Shown: positions 1-7,437, counted from the stretch's first letter. The stretch is DNA of 14,696 nucleotides from Dehalococcoidales bacterium (GCA_028718465.1 JAQULX010000024.1:1-14696), one strand, 5' to 3'. Numbers and translations are program-made. Notes: generated from the sequence alone by a model not told the origin.

Positions 1-50
1 GCATTCATCATGCTCTGAAATCAGAAGATGAAGCCCGGTTATTACAATAG

Positions 51-1136
51 GTGGTTGTCTCATCTCTTGACCGTCTGGCCGGAGAGCTGTGTTCGGAGAC
101 TGGAGCCAGTGCAGAGGAGATTGTAGATGCGGTTATAGTAGGCAACACGGCTATTCATCACCTGACGCTCGGGCTGCCGGTGCAGCCGCTGGCTTATCCT
201 CCCTTCAGCGCGGCAGTACAGGACGCTCTGGATATCAAGGCCAGGGATATAGGCCTGCACCTGTCGCCGGGGGCTTATGTTCATGTCATGCCGAATATTG
301 CCGGATTCGTGGGGGCCGACCATATCTCCATGCTGGCAGCGGTGGATGCTCTTGCGTTTGATGAGCTTACTCTCGCGATTGATGTCGGGACTAACACAGA
401 AGTCTCTCTGATCGACAAAGACGCTATATACAGCGTTTCCTGCGCTTCCGGCCCGGCTTTCGAAGGCGGGCATATCGCATGCGGTATGCGGGCTGCCAGC
501 GGAGCAATAGAGCGTTTAAGGTTCGAAGGCTCTGATGTCCAGTACCAGACGATCAACGGTGAGACGCCGGTAGGAATTTGCGGTTCCGGGATTATAGATG
601 TTGTAGCGCAATTGTACGACTCCGGAATCCTGGATGAAAGCGGCAGAATGCTGACTGACCGTCCGGGAGTGCGGATTAATAAGGAACAGCGAGAGTTTGT
701 GATTTATGCCGGACAGGAAGATAACCCGGCGGTAGTGGTCACGCAAAAGGATGTCAGGGAGGTACAGCTTGGCAAATCGGCTATCCGGGCCGGCATACAG
801 GTACTGCTTGAAACGGCGGGATGCCTGGAGGAGGATATCCGGCAGGTATTGATTGCCGGCGCTTTCGGCACCTACATCGATGTCGGCAATGCGGTTATCC
901 TGGGTATGCTGCCGGCGATTCCTTTAGAACGGTTCCGCCAGATCGGCAATGCCGCCGGGCTGGGGGCCAGGCAATCTTTGCTCTCGCTTAAAAAGCGGGA
1001 GATGGAACAGGCTATCGCCCGGCGTGTCCATTATATCGAGCTGGCGGGGACTCCCTCTTTCAACAAGACTTTTATCCAGGCGCAGTACCTCGGCAAATAC
1101 CGGCTTAAAAGCGGGCGAAGGGAAAAGATCGATTAG
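51..1136 (+). CDS. RACo/DUF4445-type ASKHA ATPase (corrinoid activation protein), 5' part missing or interrupted
   Basis: This is the C-terminal ASKHA (actin-like ATPase) part of a RACo/RamA-type protein. The family uses ATP to drive reductive reactivation of the cobalt in corrinoid methyl carriers. Visible motifs, numbered from the GTG at 51, are GNTAIHHL (31-38), the phosphate-binding DVGTNTEV (111-118), CASGPAFEGG (131-140), GICGSG (175-180) and IAGAFGTYID (268-277). Full-length members usually have about 600 residues, with an N-terminal 2Fe-2S ferredoxin domain that is not in the window. The GTG start has no Shine-Dalgarno site and directly follows a TAG at 48-50. The same frame is open upstream of that TAG to position 3 and reads like family sequence (IHHALKSEDEARLLQ). 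The real gene therefore probably began outside the window and is interrupted by an amber codon, or by a sequence error. No corrinoid methyltransferase gene is visible nearby. The family call is firm; which corrinoid protein it serves is unknown. Confidence 0.85.
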   Translation: MVVSSLDRLAGELCSETGASAEEIVDAVIVGNTAIHHLTLGLPVQPLAYPPFSAAVQDALDIKARDIGLHLSPGAYVHVMPNIAGFVGADHISMLAAVDALAFDELTLAIDVGTNTEVSLIDKDAIYSVSCASGPAFEGGHIACGMRAASGAIERLRFEGSDVQYQTINGETPVGICGSGIIDVVAQLYDSGILDESGRMLTDRPGVRINKEQREFVIYAGQEDNPAVVVTQKDVREVQLGKSAIRAGIQVLLETAGCLEEDIRQVLIAGAFGTYIDVGNAVILGMLPAIPLERFRQIGNAAGLGARQSLLSLKKREMEQAIARRVHYIELAGTPSFNKTFIQAQYLGKYRLKSGRREKID

Positions 1137-1158
1137 GAAAAGCCCACCGCTTCTTTTC

Positions 1159-1188
1159 TTGTTTCGTTTAATCGATCTCACTTATAAT
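1159..1188 (+). promoter_or_regulatory. Candidate sigma70 promoter for ffh
   Basis: A -35 box TTGTTT (1159-1164) and a perfect -10 box TATAAT (1183-1188) are separated by 18 bp. The expected transcript starts near 1195, giving a very short leader to the ffh ATG at 1207, which has GAGGG at 1196-1200 as ribosome site. A weak hairpin (GAAAAG at 1137-1142 with CTTTTC at 1153-1158) before a T-rich stretch could end transcription of the upstream gene. The -35 match is modest. Confidence 0.5.
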
Positions 1189-1206
1189 GGATCAAGAGGG
1201 TGAAAT

Positions 1207-2535
1207 ATGTTCGAATCATTATCGGAAAAATTAGGCAAGATATTCAGTCGGCTGGGAAACAAGGGCAAGATCACCGAGAAAGATGTCGATGAGGCAATGC
1301 GAGAGGTGCGTTTAGCCCTCCTTGAAGCTGACGTCAACTTTAAGGTAGTCAAGGAATTTGTCGCCAGAGTGCGAGAGCGGGCTGTAGGGTCGGCGGTGTT
1401 GGAAAGCCTGACTCCCGGTCAACAGATTGTCAAGATCGTCAACGAGGAATTGACCGAGATACTGGGTGGAGGCCAGAGCAAGTTGAACCCGGCAGGCCAT
1501 CCTCCTTCTGTTATTATGCTGGTAGGACTACAGGGCTCCGGTAAAACCACCACGGCTGCCAAGCTCGCCCTGAACCTGAAGCATTCCGGGCAAACCGCGA
1601 TCATGGTAGCTGCCGATACCCGGCGTCCGGCAGCTATTCAGCAGCTAATCACTCTGGGAAAACAACTGGACATACCTGTTTACAGCGAGGACCCGTCGGT
1701 CCCGGTGAAAGATATCTGCGCTCATGCAGTCGGCAGAGCAAAGCAACTGGCCATAAACTGGGTTATCCTGGATACAGCAGGCCGTCTCCATATCGACGAT
1801 GAACTGATGGGGGAGTTAACCCTGATCAAGGAAGAGACCAGGCCAAACGAAATCCTGCTGGTAGTGGATTCAATGACAGGTCAGGATGCGGTGCGAGTCG
1901 CCGAGGATTTTAATGCCAGGGTCGGTTTAACAGGTCTGATCCTGACCAAGCTGGATGGCGATGCCCGGGGTGGCGCCGCGCTTTCCATCCGCTGGGTTGC
2001 CCACGTGCCGATTAAATATATCGGCATCGGAGAAAAAGCGGACCAGTTTGAACCTTTCTATCCCGACCGTCTGGCTTCCCGTATCCTGGGAATGGGCGAT
2101 ATGCTGACCTTCATCGAAAAGGCTGAGAAGGCTTTTGATCAGAAGAAAGCCGAAGAGCTTCAGAAAAAGATGGAGAAGGCTACTTATGACCTGGAGGACT
2201 TTCTGGGTAACCTGAAAGAGATCAGAAAGATGGGGTCGCTGGCCCAGCTTGCTTCCATGGTCCCCGGGCTGTCCAAAATGACCAATAAAATCTCTGAGGA
2301 TGCCCAGGAGAAGCAGCTAAAGAAAGTGGAAGCCATAATACTCTCGATGACTCCTCTGGAAAGGCATAATCCGAACCTCATTGATGGAAGCCGCCGGCGC
2401 AGAATTGCCGCCGGGAGCGGTACACAAACACAGGACATCAACCAGCTTCTTAACCAGTTCCGGCAGATGCAAAAAATGATGAAAATGGGCATGCGCGGCA
2501 AGCTCAACCGCAACATGCTCAACATGTTTAGATAA
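1207..2535 (+). CDS. ffh: Signal recognition particle protein Ffh (SRP54)
   Basis: This is the GTPase of the signal recognition particle. It binds 4.5S RNA and signal sequences and delivers ribosome-nascent chains to FtsY at the membrane. The 442 residues match the usual bacterial length. The N domain (about 1-95) is followed by the G domain with P-loop GLQGSGKT (107-114), DTRRPAA (137-143), DTAGR (189-193) and TKLDGDARGG (247-256). The M domain begins around residue 325 and contains the SRP-RNA-binding SGTQTQDINQLLNQF region and a Met-rich tail. The ATG is supported by the N-terminus MFESLSEKLG, normal for the family, and by an upstream GAGGG. The gene appears intact to its last codon. In many bacteria ffh is followed by rpsP and rimM/trmD; here the next sequence is the broken tail of a TRAP permease gene starting within about 10 bases of the stop, so the downstream neighbourhood looks rearranged. 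Confidence 0.97.
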   Translation: MFESLSEKLGKIFSRLGNKGKITEKDVDEAMREVRLALLEADVNFKVVKEFVARVRERAVGSAVLESLTPGQQIVKIVNEELTEILGGGQSKLNPAGHPPSVIMLVGLQGSGKTTTAAKLALNLKHSGQTAIMVAADTRRPAAIQQLITLGKQLDIPVYSEDPSVPVKDICAHAVGRAKQLAINWVILDTAGRLHIDDELMGELTLIKEETRPNEILLVVDSMTGQDAVRVAEDFNARVGLTGLILTKLDGDARGGAALSIRWVAHVPIKYIGIGEKADQFEPFYPDRLASRILGMGDMLTFIEKAEKAFDQKKAEELQKKMEKATYDLEDFLGNLKEIRKMGSLAQLASMVPGLSKMTNKISEDAQEKQLKKVEAIILSMTPLERHNPNLIDGSRRRRIAAGSGTQTQDINQLLNQFRQMQKMMKMGMRGKLNRNMLNMFR

Positions 2536-2542
2536 CAGCGCC

Positions 2543-2707
2543 GGGCTGGATGTGTTTACCATGAAAGCCATTTCACCGCCGGGTGTGACTTTGGGTGAGG
2601 TCTTCCAGCATTCCATGCCATTCCTGTTGATGGGTGTCGGAAAGATGGTACCGATCATGATATTCCCGGCTATTGCGCTCTGGCTGCCCAGTATGATGAT
2701 GAGGTAG
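2543..2707 (+). pseudogene. dctM: TRAP transporter large permease DctM, C-terminal remnant
   Basis: A reading frame open from before 2534 to the TAG at 2705-2707 encodes about 54 residues resembling the extreme C-terminus of DctM-type TRAP large permeases. It begins GLDVFTMKAISP and then has a TLGEVFQHSMPFLL segment, a final hydrophobic helix (MVPIMIFPAIALW) and the closing LPSMM. Complete family members have about 430 residues, so nearly 90% is missing at the 5' side. Recognisable homology starts at about 2543, right after the ffh stop at 2535, so the break lies at this junction. A hairpin follows at 2747-2772, where a TRAP operon could end. The dctP gene and a dctQ fragment lie on the opposite strand 8 kb to the right. 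The ATG at 2561 has no ribosome site and this piece is not expected to make a functional protein. The call rests on pattern recognition of a short C-terminus. Confidence 0.65.
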
Positions 2708-2746
2708 CAGCCGGGTGAACAGTTGGTTTCGGTAATTTAAGAATAA

Positions 2747-2772
2747 CCTGCCCCCTATTGAACGGGGGCAGG
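2747..2772 (+). terminator. GC-rich hairpin after the dctM remnant
   Basis: CCTGCCCCC (2747-2755) is a perfect inverted repeat of GGGGGCAGG (2764-2772), with an 8-base loop. The stem is very stable but is followed by only a short, broken T stretch (CTGTTAAT). It may be a weak intrinsic terminator, an mRNA 3'-end stabiliser, or the end of the former TRAP operon. Confidence 0.5.
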
Positions 2773-2829
2773 CTGTTAATACCGGTCTTCCGGCAGGTTC
2801 AAAATACCTGGTCGCACTTGATATCGATA

Positions 2830-2858
2830 TTGACAAAGCTGAATGCGGATGTTATAAT
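2830..2858 (+). promoter_or_regulatory. Perfect-consensus sigma70 promoter with extended -10
   Basis: TTGACA (2830-2835) and TATAAT (2853-2858) are both exact consensus boxes with the optimal 17 bp spacing, and TG at 2850-2851 gives an extended -10. Transcription would start near 2865, about 185 nt before the SDR start codon. It is the strongest-looking promoter in the window and most simply drives the acyl-CoA module. Confidence 0.7.
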
Positions 2859-2981
2859 CCAGAAGTTAAGTAATTCTCTTCGGGAATACCTGTCCTTTTA
2901 AATCATCCTAAAATATTTTATCTGTTCCTTCCCTTTCCAGGTGTCCTTTGATGAGGGGTGAAGAAGCGGGAGACTGTTTCC

Positions 2982-3009
2982 TTCAACGTCATACAAAATG
3001 CTGTATAAA
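2982..3009 (+). promoter_or_regulatory. Candidate MarR operator and proximal promoter ahead of SDR gene
   Basis: ATACA (2991-2995) and TGTAT (3002-3006) form a perfect inverted repeat with a 6 bp spacer, the size of a typical MarR-family site. It lies between a weak -35 (TTCAAC, 2982-2987) and a -10-like TATAAA (3004-3009) spaced 16 bp, and about 45 bp before the SDR start. A bound regulator would block this proximal promoter and hinder transcripts from 2865. Assignment to the MarR fusion encoded at 3822 is inference from proximity. Confidence 0.35.
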
Positions 3010-3049
3010 TAATAACCTGGGATAAAGCTATAAAAATCAGGAGGGAAAG

Positions 3050-3814
3050 ATGGACTTGAACCTAGAAGGCAAAGTGGCGCTGGTGACCGGAGGGGGCAGC
3101 CAGAAGGGCTTCGGCAAGGGGATATGTCTGGCTCTGGCAAAAAACGGATGTGACGTGGTTGTCGCTGATGTCGATCAGACAGGGGCCGAGAAAACTGCCG
3201 CCGAAATCGCGGCTTTAGGCCGGAAGTCTCTGGCGATTAAAGTCGATGTAACCAATGTGCCGGAAGTAAAGGCTATGGTAGAAGAGGTTTTAAGAAAACT
3301 CGGCCAGATAGATATCCTGGTGAATAACGCCGGACGGACTACGGCTCCACTGCCGTTCGTAGAGACCCCGGAAGAAAACTGGGAGATAGTTTTCAATCTG
3401 AATGTATTCGGTGTATTTAATTGCTCCAAGGCGGTCTTACTCCATATGCTGCAAAGAAAATATGGCAAGATTATCAATATTGCTTCCGGTGCCGGTTTCA
3501 GCGGTTCTCCCAGATTCATACACTACGGTGCTTCCAAGGCAGCAGTGATGGCTTTCACCAGGGGTTTAGCCAAAGAGACCGTTGCTTCAGGAATTAATGT
3601 GAATGCTGTGGCCCCCGGTCTGGGAGATACCAACTTTCTGTCTACCGGCGGCTTCCCGGATACTGAATTCGGTAAAGCTATCACAACGGTTCCCACCGGG
3701 AAATCTACCACGCCGGAAGAGGTCGGCAATCTGGTCTCTTACCTGGCCTCGGACATGGCCAGAAATGTTGTGGGACAGACTTATCTTATCGACGGCGGAC
3801 ATTATATGCACTAA
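3050..3814 (+). CDS. Short-chain dehydrogenase/reductase (FabG-like, classical SDR)
   Basis: A cytoplasmic NAD(P)-dependent oxidoreductase of 254 residues, the classical SDR length. The Rossmann cofactor motif TGGGSQKGFG spans residues 13-22, NNAG is at 92-95, and the catalytic tetrad is complete: N118, S146, Y159 and K163 (YGASK). Asp40 at the end of the second strand (VVVAD) favours NAD(H) over NADP(H). The C-terminus GQTYLIDGGHYMH is typical of FabG-like enzymes. The start has a strong AGGAGGG site 5 bases upstream. It is the first gene of the co-directional acyl-CoA module and ends 7 bases before the MarR fusion. Context suggests oxidation or reduction of a hydroxy/keto group on a CoA ester or its precursor. 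The substrate cannot be read from the sequence, as SDRs with similar motifs act on steroids, cyclic alcohols and 3-hydroxyacyl thioesters. Confidence 0.9.
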   Translation: MDLNLEGKVALVTGGGSQKGFGKGICLALAKNGCDVVVADVDQTGAEKTAAEIAALGRKSLAIKVDVTNVPEVKAMVEEVLRKLGQIDILVNNAGRTTAPLPFVETPEENWEIVFNLNVFGVFNCSKAVLLHMLQRKYGKIINIASGAGFSGSPRFIHYGASKAAVMAFTRGLAKETVASGINVNAVAPGLGDTNFLSTGGFPDTEFGKAITTVPTGKSTTPEEVGNLVSYLASDMARNVVGQTYLIDGGHYMH

Positions 3815-3821
3815 CCGGGAT

Positions 3822-4856
3822 ATGCGGCAAAAGACGTTGGAATCGTTCCGGGGATTAGAAGCAAGATCGATCTTGATCGGAAAGGGGATCGGAACATTGC
3901 CTGTACGCGAGCTGTGGTCATTATTTGACCGGACCAGGTTTGCGATTGCGCGTTTGCGGGAGCTGGAGTTAAGCCAATTCGGTCTTACTATAGAGCAGGC
4001 TTCAGTTATCTATGTTTTGACCAGCCGCGGCGGCCCTATGACAGCCAAGGAACTGGAAGACATAACCATGCGCCAGCACCATTCGGTATCCATGCTTGTC
4101 AACGGTATGGTCAGAATGGGACTGGTGAGCAAGGAAAAAAATCCTCGTGAAAAAAGGAACCGGATCTCCATCACTGATGTGGGCAGAGGGTTGTCTTTAA
4201 GCATGACCAACACTGCTATTGAAGAAGCATTTGCGGCACTGAATGAAAAGGAAAGGCAACAGCTTACCGGATTTTTAGACCGTTTGTTAGTTAAAGCACG
4301 GAGCTGCCTGGGCTTTGATGCGGCGAGCATTAGAATAGGCCGGGAAGTCATATCTGAAGACCTATCTTTGCCGGTCAGGGAACTCTGGTCGCTGCTTGAC
4401 AGGACCAGGTTTGCCATCTCCCGGGTGAGGGAGCTGGAGTTGTTACAGTTCGGTCTAACTGTCGAGCAGTCATCAATACTACATCTGCTCAGTTATCCCG
4501 GCAGAGTGACGACTGCCAGAATGATCGAGGACCAGACCATGCGCCGCCAGCACTCGGTATCAGCTTTGATAAAGGGTATGACTAAAATGGGCCTGGTCAA
4601 CAAAGTGAAAAATCCCGGCGAACGGCAATACAGGATCATTCTTACACCTTCCGGGCAAAGTTTGTTTGAAAAGGTAACGGTGGAATCACTGGAGGCTATT
4701 TTAACCTCTTTGTCAGAAAAAGAAAGGGACCAGATGGGAATACTTTTAAATTCGTTGCTGGAGAGGTCACGGTACCTGTTGGGAATACCTTTTAAGCCCC
4801 CCCTCTGGCAGTATTTAGCGAAGTCGCATCCCGAAATCGGGTCGATATTAAATTGA
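3822..4856 (+). CDS. Tandem MarR-MarR fusion transcriptional regulator
   Basis: A 344-residue protein made of two complete MarR-type winged-helix units in one chain. Unit one begins LPVRELWSLFDRTRFAI near residue 26 and unit two LPVRELWSLLDRTRFAI near residue 183, a period of 157 residues. Each has a helix-turn-helix (QFGLT.EQ.S through the MRxxHSVS recognition helix) and a basic wing (KNPxEkxxRI). MarR proteins normally act as dimers of about 150 residues, so this chain probably folds as a covalent pseudo-dimer. The first 40 residues of the units are about 85% identical while the wings and dimer helices differ more. The ATG at 3822 is preferred over a TTG at 3897 because the preceding segment ARSILIGKG matches the inter-unit linker AASIRIGRE. 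The ribosome site (CGGGA) is weak, so translation may be coupled to the SDR gene 7 bases upstream. It probably represses or senses a CoA ester or substrate of this operon, by analogy with CouR/BadR-type MarRs. Confidence 0.88.
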   Translation: MRQKTLESFRGLEARSILIGKGIGTLPVRELWSLFDRTRFAIARLRELELSQFGLTIEQASVIYVLTSRGGPMTAKELEDITMRQHHSVSMLVNGMVRMGLVSKEKNPREKRNRISITDVGRGLSLSMTNTAIEEAFAALNEKERQQLTGFLDRLLVKARSCLGFDAASIRIGREVISEDLSLPVRELWSLLDRTRFAISRVRELELLQFGLTVEQSSILHLLSYPGRVTTARMIEDQTMRRQHSVSALIKGMTKMGLVNKVKNPGERQYRIILTPSGQSLFEKVTVESLEAILTSLSEKERDQMGILLNSLLERSRYLLGIPFKPPLWQYLAKSHPEIGSILN

Positions 4857-4938
4857 ACAGAGAAAGCTGTCATATAGCTCAACGCAGCAACCATTTACCA
4901 TGCTCCGGTTGGAGTAGTCAATAAATCAGGAGGATAAT

Positions 4939-6129
4939 ATGGCAGGTATACTGGAAGGCATTAAAGTGCTCGACTTTACTCAAGTCTATTCCGGACCATT
5001 CTGCACTTTATTGTTAAAAGACCTGGGGGCCGACGTGATTAAAGTGGAAAGGCCCGGATCAGGCGACCTGAGCCGCAATGATATCCCGCACACCGAAGCC
5101 GGAGAAGGCGGAGCTTATATCATATTAAACCGGGGTAAGAAAAGCATCACCATCGATTTAAAAACAGATAAAGGCCGGGAGATTTGCCAGAAACTGGCTA
5201 TGAAGGTGGATGTGCTGGTAGAAAATTTTAGCCCCGGCATCATGGATAAGCTGGGTCTCAGCAGTCAGGAACTCTGCAAGCTCAATCCCAGCCTAATCTA
5301 TGCTTCAATATCGGCATACGGGCAAACAGGCCCCCGGCGGGACTATCCGGGATTCGACCCGGTAGCCCAGGCGATGGGAGGGATGACCGCTGTAACCGGT
5401 TTTCCGGATAAACCAACCCGGGCCGGGGTATCGATAGCCGATTTCTCTTCCGGCTTTTTCACTGCCCTCTCCGTCATAGGTGCTCTGTTTCACCGGTTGA
5501 GGACCGGTGAAGGCCAGACTATCGACATCTCTATGCAGGACTGTATCTGGCAGCTAACCTCGATCGAATATGCGCCTTATTACTTCTTGAACGGACAGAC
5601 TCCTCCGCGTCTGGGCAACGGCCATTCTGCTATGATCCCGTGCAACCTTTATCCGACCCTGGACGGCCAAGTCATAATTTCAGCCGGAATGCTGGCTCAG
5701 GTCAGAAGGCTCTACACGGTTTTGGGCCGCGAAGACCTGTTTGACACCCCTCTGGGCGCCAATCAAAACCAGCGTTATCAACACCGGGATGAAATAGATG
5801 CTATAATAAGCGAGTGGACGAAGACCAGGAAGACCGATGACATATTAAAGCTGCTCAAAGATGCCGATGTGCCTTGCACCAGGTTGCCTGATTTCCCTGA
5901 GGTATGTAACGATCCGCAGCTGTTAAACCGGAGTATGATCATTGAAGTTGAACAGGCGCTTTCGGGGAAAGTGAAGGTACCGGGTTCTTTATTCAAGTTG
6001 TCCAAAACCCCGGGAAAGGTAGACTACCCTGCTCCTCTCCTCGGTGAAAATAACCAGGAAATCCTCTCAGAATTTCTGGGATACACTGATGAACAGATTG
6101 TGCAGCTATCCAACGATGGTGTTCTATAA
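4939..6129 (+). CDS. CaiB/BaiF family (class III) CoA-transferase
   Basis: Transfers CoA between a donor acyl-CoA and an acceptor carboxylate through a covalent aspartyl intermediate. The 396 residues match the family. The N-terminus GIKVLDFTQVYSGPFCT and the LGADVIKVERPGSGD stretch (30-43) form the CoA-binding part. VENFSPG (94-100) and YASISAYGQTGP (121-132) are family signatures. The likely nucleophile is Asp168 in VSIADFSSGFF, equivalent to Asp169 of formyl-CoA transferase. The ATG has a strong AGGAGG (4928-4933). The gene lies between the MarR fusion and the thiolase, so it probably activates the pathway acid by CoA transfer, which would explain why no acyl-CoA ligase is present. Donor and acceptor are not determinable; some family members are racemases or CoA-linked dehydratases instead. 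Confidence 0.93.
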   Translation: MAGILEGIKVLDFTQVYSGPFCTLLLKDLGADVIKVERPGSGDLSRNDIPHTEAGEGGAYIILNRGKKSITIDLKTDKGREICQKLAMKVDVLVENFSPGIMDKLGLSSQELCKLNPSLIYASISAYGQTGPRRDYPGFDPVAQAMGGMTAVTGFPDKPTRAGVSIADFSSGFFTALSVIGALFHRLRTGEGQTIDISMQDCIWQLTSIEYAPYYFLNGQTPPRLGNGHSAMIPCNLYPTLDGQVIISAGMLAQVRRLYTVLGREDLFDTPLGANQNQRYQHRDEIDAIISEWTKTRKTDDILKLLKDADVPCTRLPDFPEVCNDPQLLNRSMIIEVEQALSGKVKVPGSLFKLSKTPGKVDYPAPLLGENNQEILSEFLGYTDEQIVQLSNDGVL

Positions 6130-6208
6130 TCAGGGCTTATAAATATGCGGTCTTCGTTGGTAATTGAGATATAACATGTGAAGAAGTTCTAATCAAGGAG
6201 GAGGAATT

Positions 6209-7399
6209 ATGGCAAACAGAAGAGCAGTAATTGTAGGAGGAGGAACAAGTCCATTCGGGGTAAGAGCAGCCACCATTTTTGATATGCTGCAGGAAGCGGC
6301 TGTCGCGATGTCTCAGGACATTCCGGGATTAAAGCCAAAGGATGTTGATGGCCTGATATTTGCATCTACTACAGCAGGCAGAAACTCCAATGCTTTAAAT
6401 ACGGCACCAATCGTAGCCCATAAATTAGGCCTTAAACCCAGTTCAATTTGCGTCAGGGTTGATACCCTCTGTTCGGGATCTAATACCGCAATTATTTTGG
6501 CTACCGGTCTCATAGAGAGTGGGATATCCGATGTTATCCTGGTCTGTGGGACTGAGAAGCTGAATATGCCCCAAAGATGGGAAAGTGTTTATATGAATCT
6601 TACCACCAACGATCATGATTGGGATTCAGCCATGGGGCTGGCAGTACCGCCGCCTTTCTTTGCGATGATTGCCCAGCATCACACGAAAAAATACGGGACT
6701 ACCAAAGAGCAGATGGGAGCTGTGTCTACCACCAACTACGCTTATGCATTCAACAACCCCAAAGCACAGTTCGGCGGAAGAAATCTTACCCTGGATGATT
6801 ACAAGAACGCTCGTTTAATCTGCGAGCCTTTCGGTCTGAATGACTGTTGTCCGGTCACCGATGGTGCTTCGGCAGTGATCATTGCTTCAGAAGAAAGAGC
6901 CAGAGAAATGACCAACAGGCCTCTGGTTTATATTCGTGGAACCGGACAGGTTGCCGCTCACGGCGTGACATCCGGTTGGCCGGCGGATACCCTGGCGGAT
7001 TGGCCTCATCTGAAGAAAGCCGGAGATATAGCTTACAAAGCCGCTCAGATAACTCCTCAAGATATCGATGTGGCCCAGACCCATGACTGCTTCACCATCT
7101 CAGAGATCATTGAGGTCGAAGAGCTGGGTTTCTGCAAGAAGGGTGAAGGTGGCGATTTTGTAGCTTCAGGCCAGATCAAAGTCGATGGCCAGACTCCCAC
7201 CAATACAGATGGCGGTCTCCTGGGTATAGGCCATCCTTATGGAGCTACCGGCGCTCGTCAGGCAATCGAAATCTGCAAACAGCTTCAAGGTCGTGCCCTC
7301 AACCAGGTAAAAGACGCCAGGTTCGGCTTAACCCATAACTTAAGTGGCGTTTGTGCCCAGCACACCGTCGTTGTTTACGGCACCGAGCCTGTGAAGTAA
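6209..7399 (+). CDS. Thiolase family protein (SCP-x-like acyl-CoA acetyltransferase)
   Basis: A 396-residue thiolase of the SCP-x/archaeal-like branch, which cleaves 3-ketoacyl-CoA with CoA or runs the reverse condensation. The acylated cysteine is Cys88 in DTLCSGSNTA. THDCFTISE places His292 and Cys294 in the SCP-x-type motif. GIGHPYGATG supplies the catalytic His342, and NLSGVCAQ places the second active-site Cys at 382. The start has a very strong AAGGAGGAGG (6195-6204). Thiolases of this branch commonly form complexes with a DUF35 OB-fold protein, and that gene follows at 7872, separated here by a broken four-helix-bundle cassette. In the module it would carry out the final carbon-carbon cleavage after the HADH-ECH fusion. 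Chain-length specificity is not visible. Confidence 0.93.
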   Translation: MANRRAVIVGGGTSPFGVRAATIFDMLQEAAVAMSQDIPGLKPKDVDGLIFASTTAGRNSNALNTAPIVAHKLGLKPSSICVRVDTLCSGSNTAIILATGLIESGISDVILVCGTEKLNMPQRWESVYMNLTTNDHDWDSAMGLAVPPPFFAMIAQHHTKKYGTTKEQMGAVSTTNYAYAFNNPKAQFGGRNLTLDDYKNARLICEPFGLNDCCPVTDGASAVIIASEERAREMTNRPLVYIRGTGQVAAHGVTSGWPADTLADWPHLKKAGDIAYKAAQITPQDIDVAQTHDCFTISEIIEVEELGFCKKGEGGDFVASGQIKVDGQTPTNTDGGLLGIGHPYGATGARQAIEICKQLQGRALNQVKDARFGLTHNLSGVCAQHTVVVYGTEPVK

Positions 7400-7402
7400 G
7401 TA

Positions 7403-7437
7403 TAAAGTGTAAAGAGCAAAGTGCAAAGAGCAAAGTC
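7403..7437. repeat. Five tandem heptads, YAAAGWG type
   Basis: Directly after the thiolase stop lie five consecutive 7-base units: TAAAGTG, TAAAGAG, CAAAGTG, CAAAGAG and CAAAGTC. They alternate GTG and GAG and end 39 bases before the four-helix-bundle gene. They contain no ORF and break the operon spacer; possibly they mark the edge of an inserted cassette. Confidence 0.75.

Larger units (their letters stand above)
2708..3049. other. Non-coding gap between dctM remnant and SDR gene
   Basis: No convincing gene was found in these 342 bases. They hold a GC-rich hairpin (2747-2772), a perfect-consensus promoter (2830-2858), a candidate palindromic operator with a second weaker promoter (2982-3009) and the SDR ribosome site AGGAGGG (3039-3045). 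A frame open from about 2738 to 2874 lacks a start codon and resembles no family I recognise. If the 2830 promoter drives the SDR operon, the mRNA has a long (about 185 nt) leader, in which I recognise no known riboswitch class. Confidence 0.5.

Noticed and set aside
2738..2874. Open frame ending IDIDKAECGCYNPEVK ahead of the SDR gene
   Set aside because: It has no usable start codon or ribosome site, contains the hairpin and the perfect promoter, and resembles no family I know.
2905..2985. Minus-strand GGAAGGAACAG, reminiscent of the SRP RNA conserved loop, near ffh
   Set aside because: The flanking conserved bases and the pairing expected of a 4.5S RNA hairpin are absent, so it is a chance match.
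3603..3821. Longer upstream start for the MarR fusion inside the SDR gene
   Set aside because: This part is a shadow frame of the SDR gene; the repeat structure of the protein supports ATG 3822.
4857..4938. AGCT-N7-AGCT element between MarR and CaiB genes as an operator
   Set aside because: The match is short, does not resemble the ATACA/TGTAT palindrome and no promoter boxes flank it.
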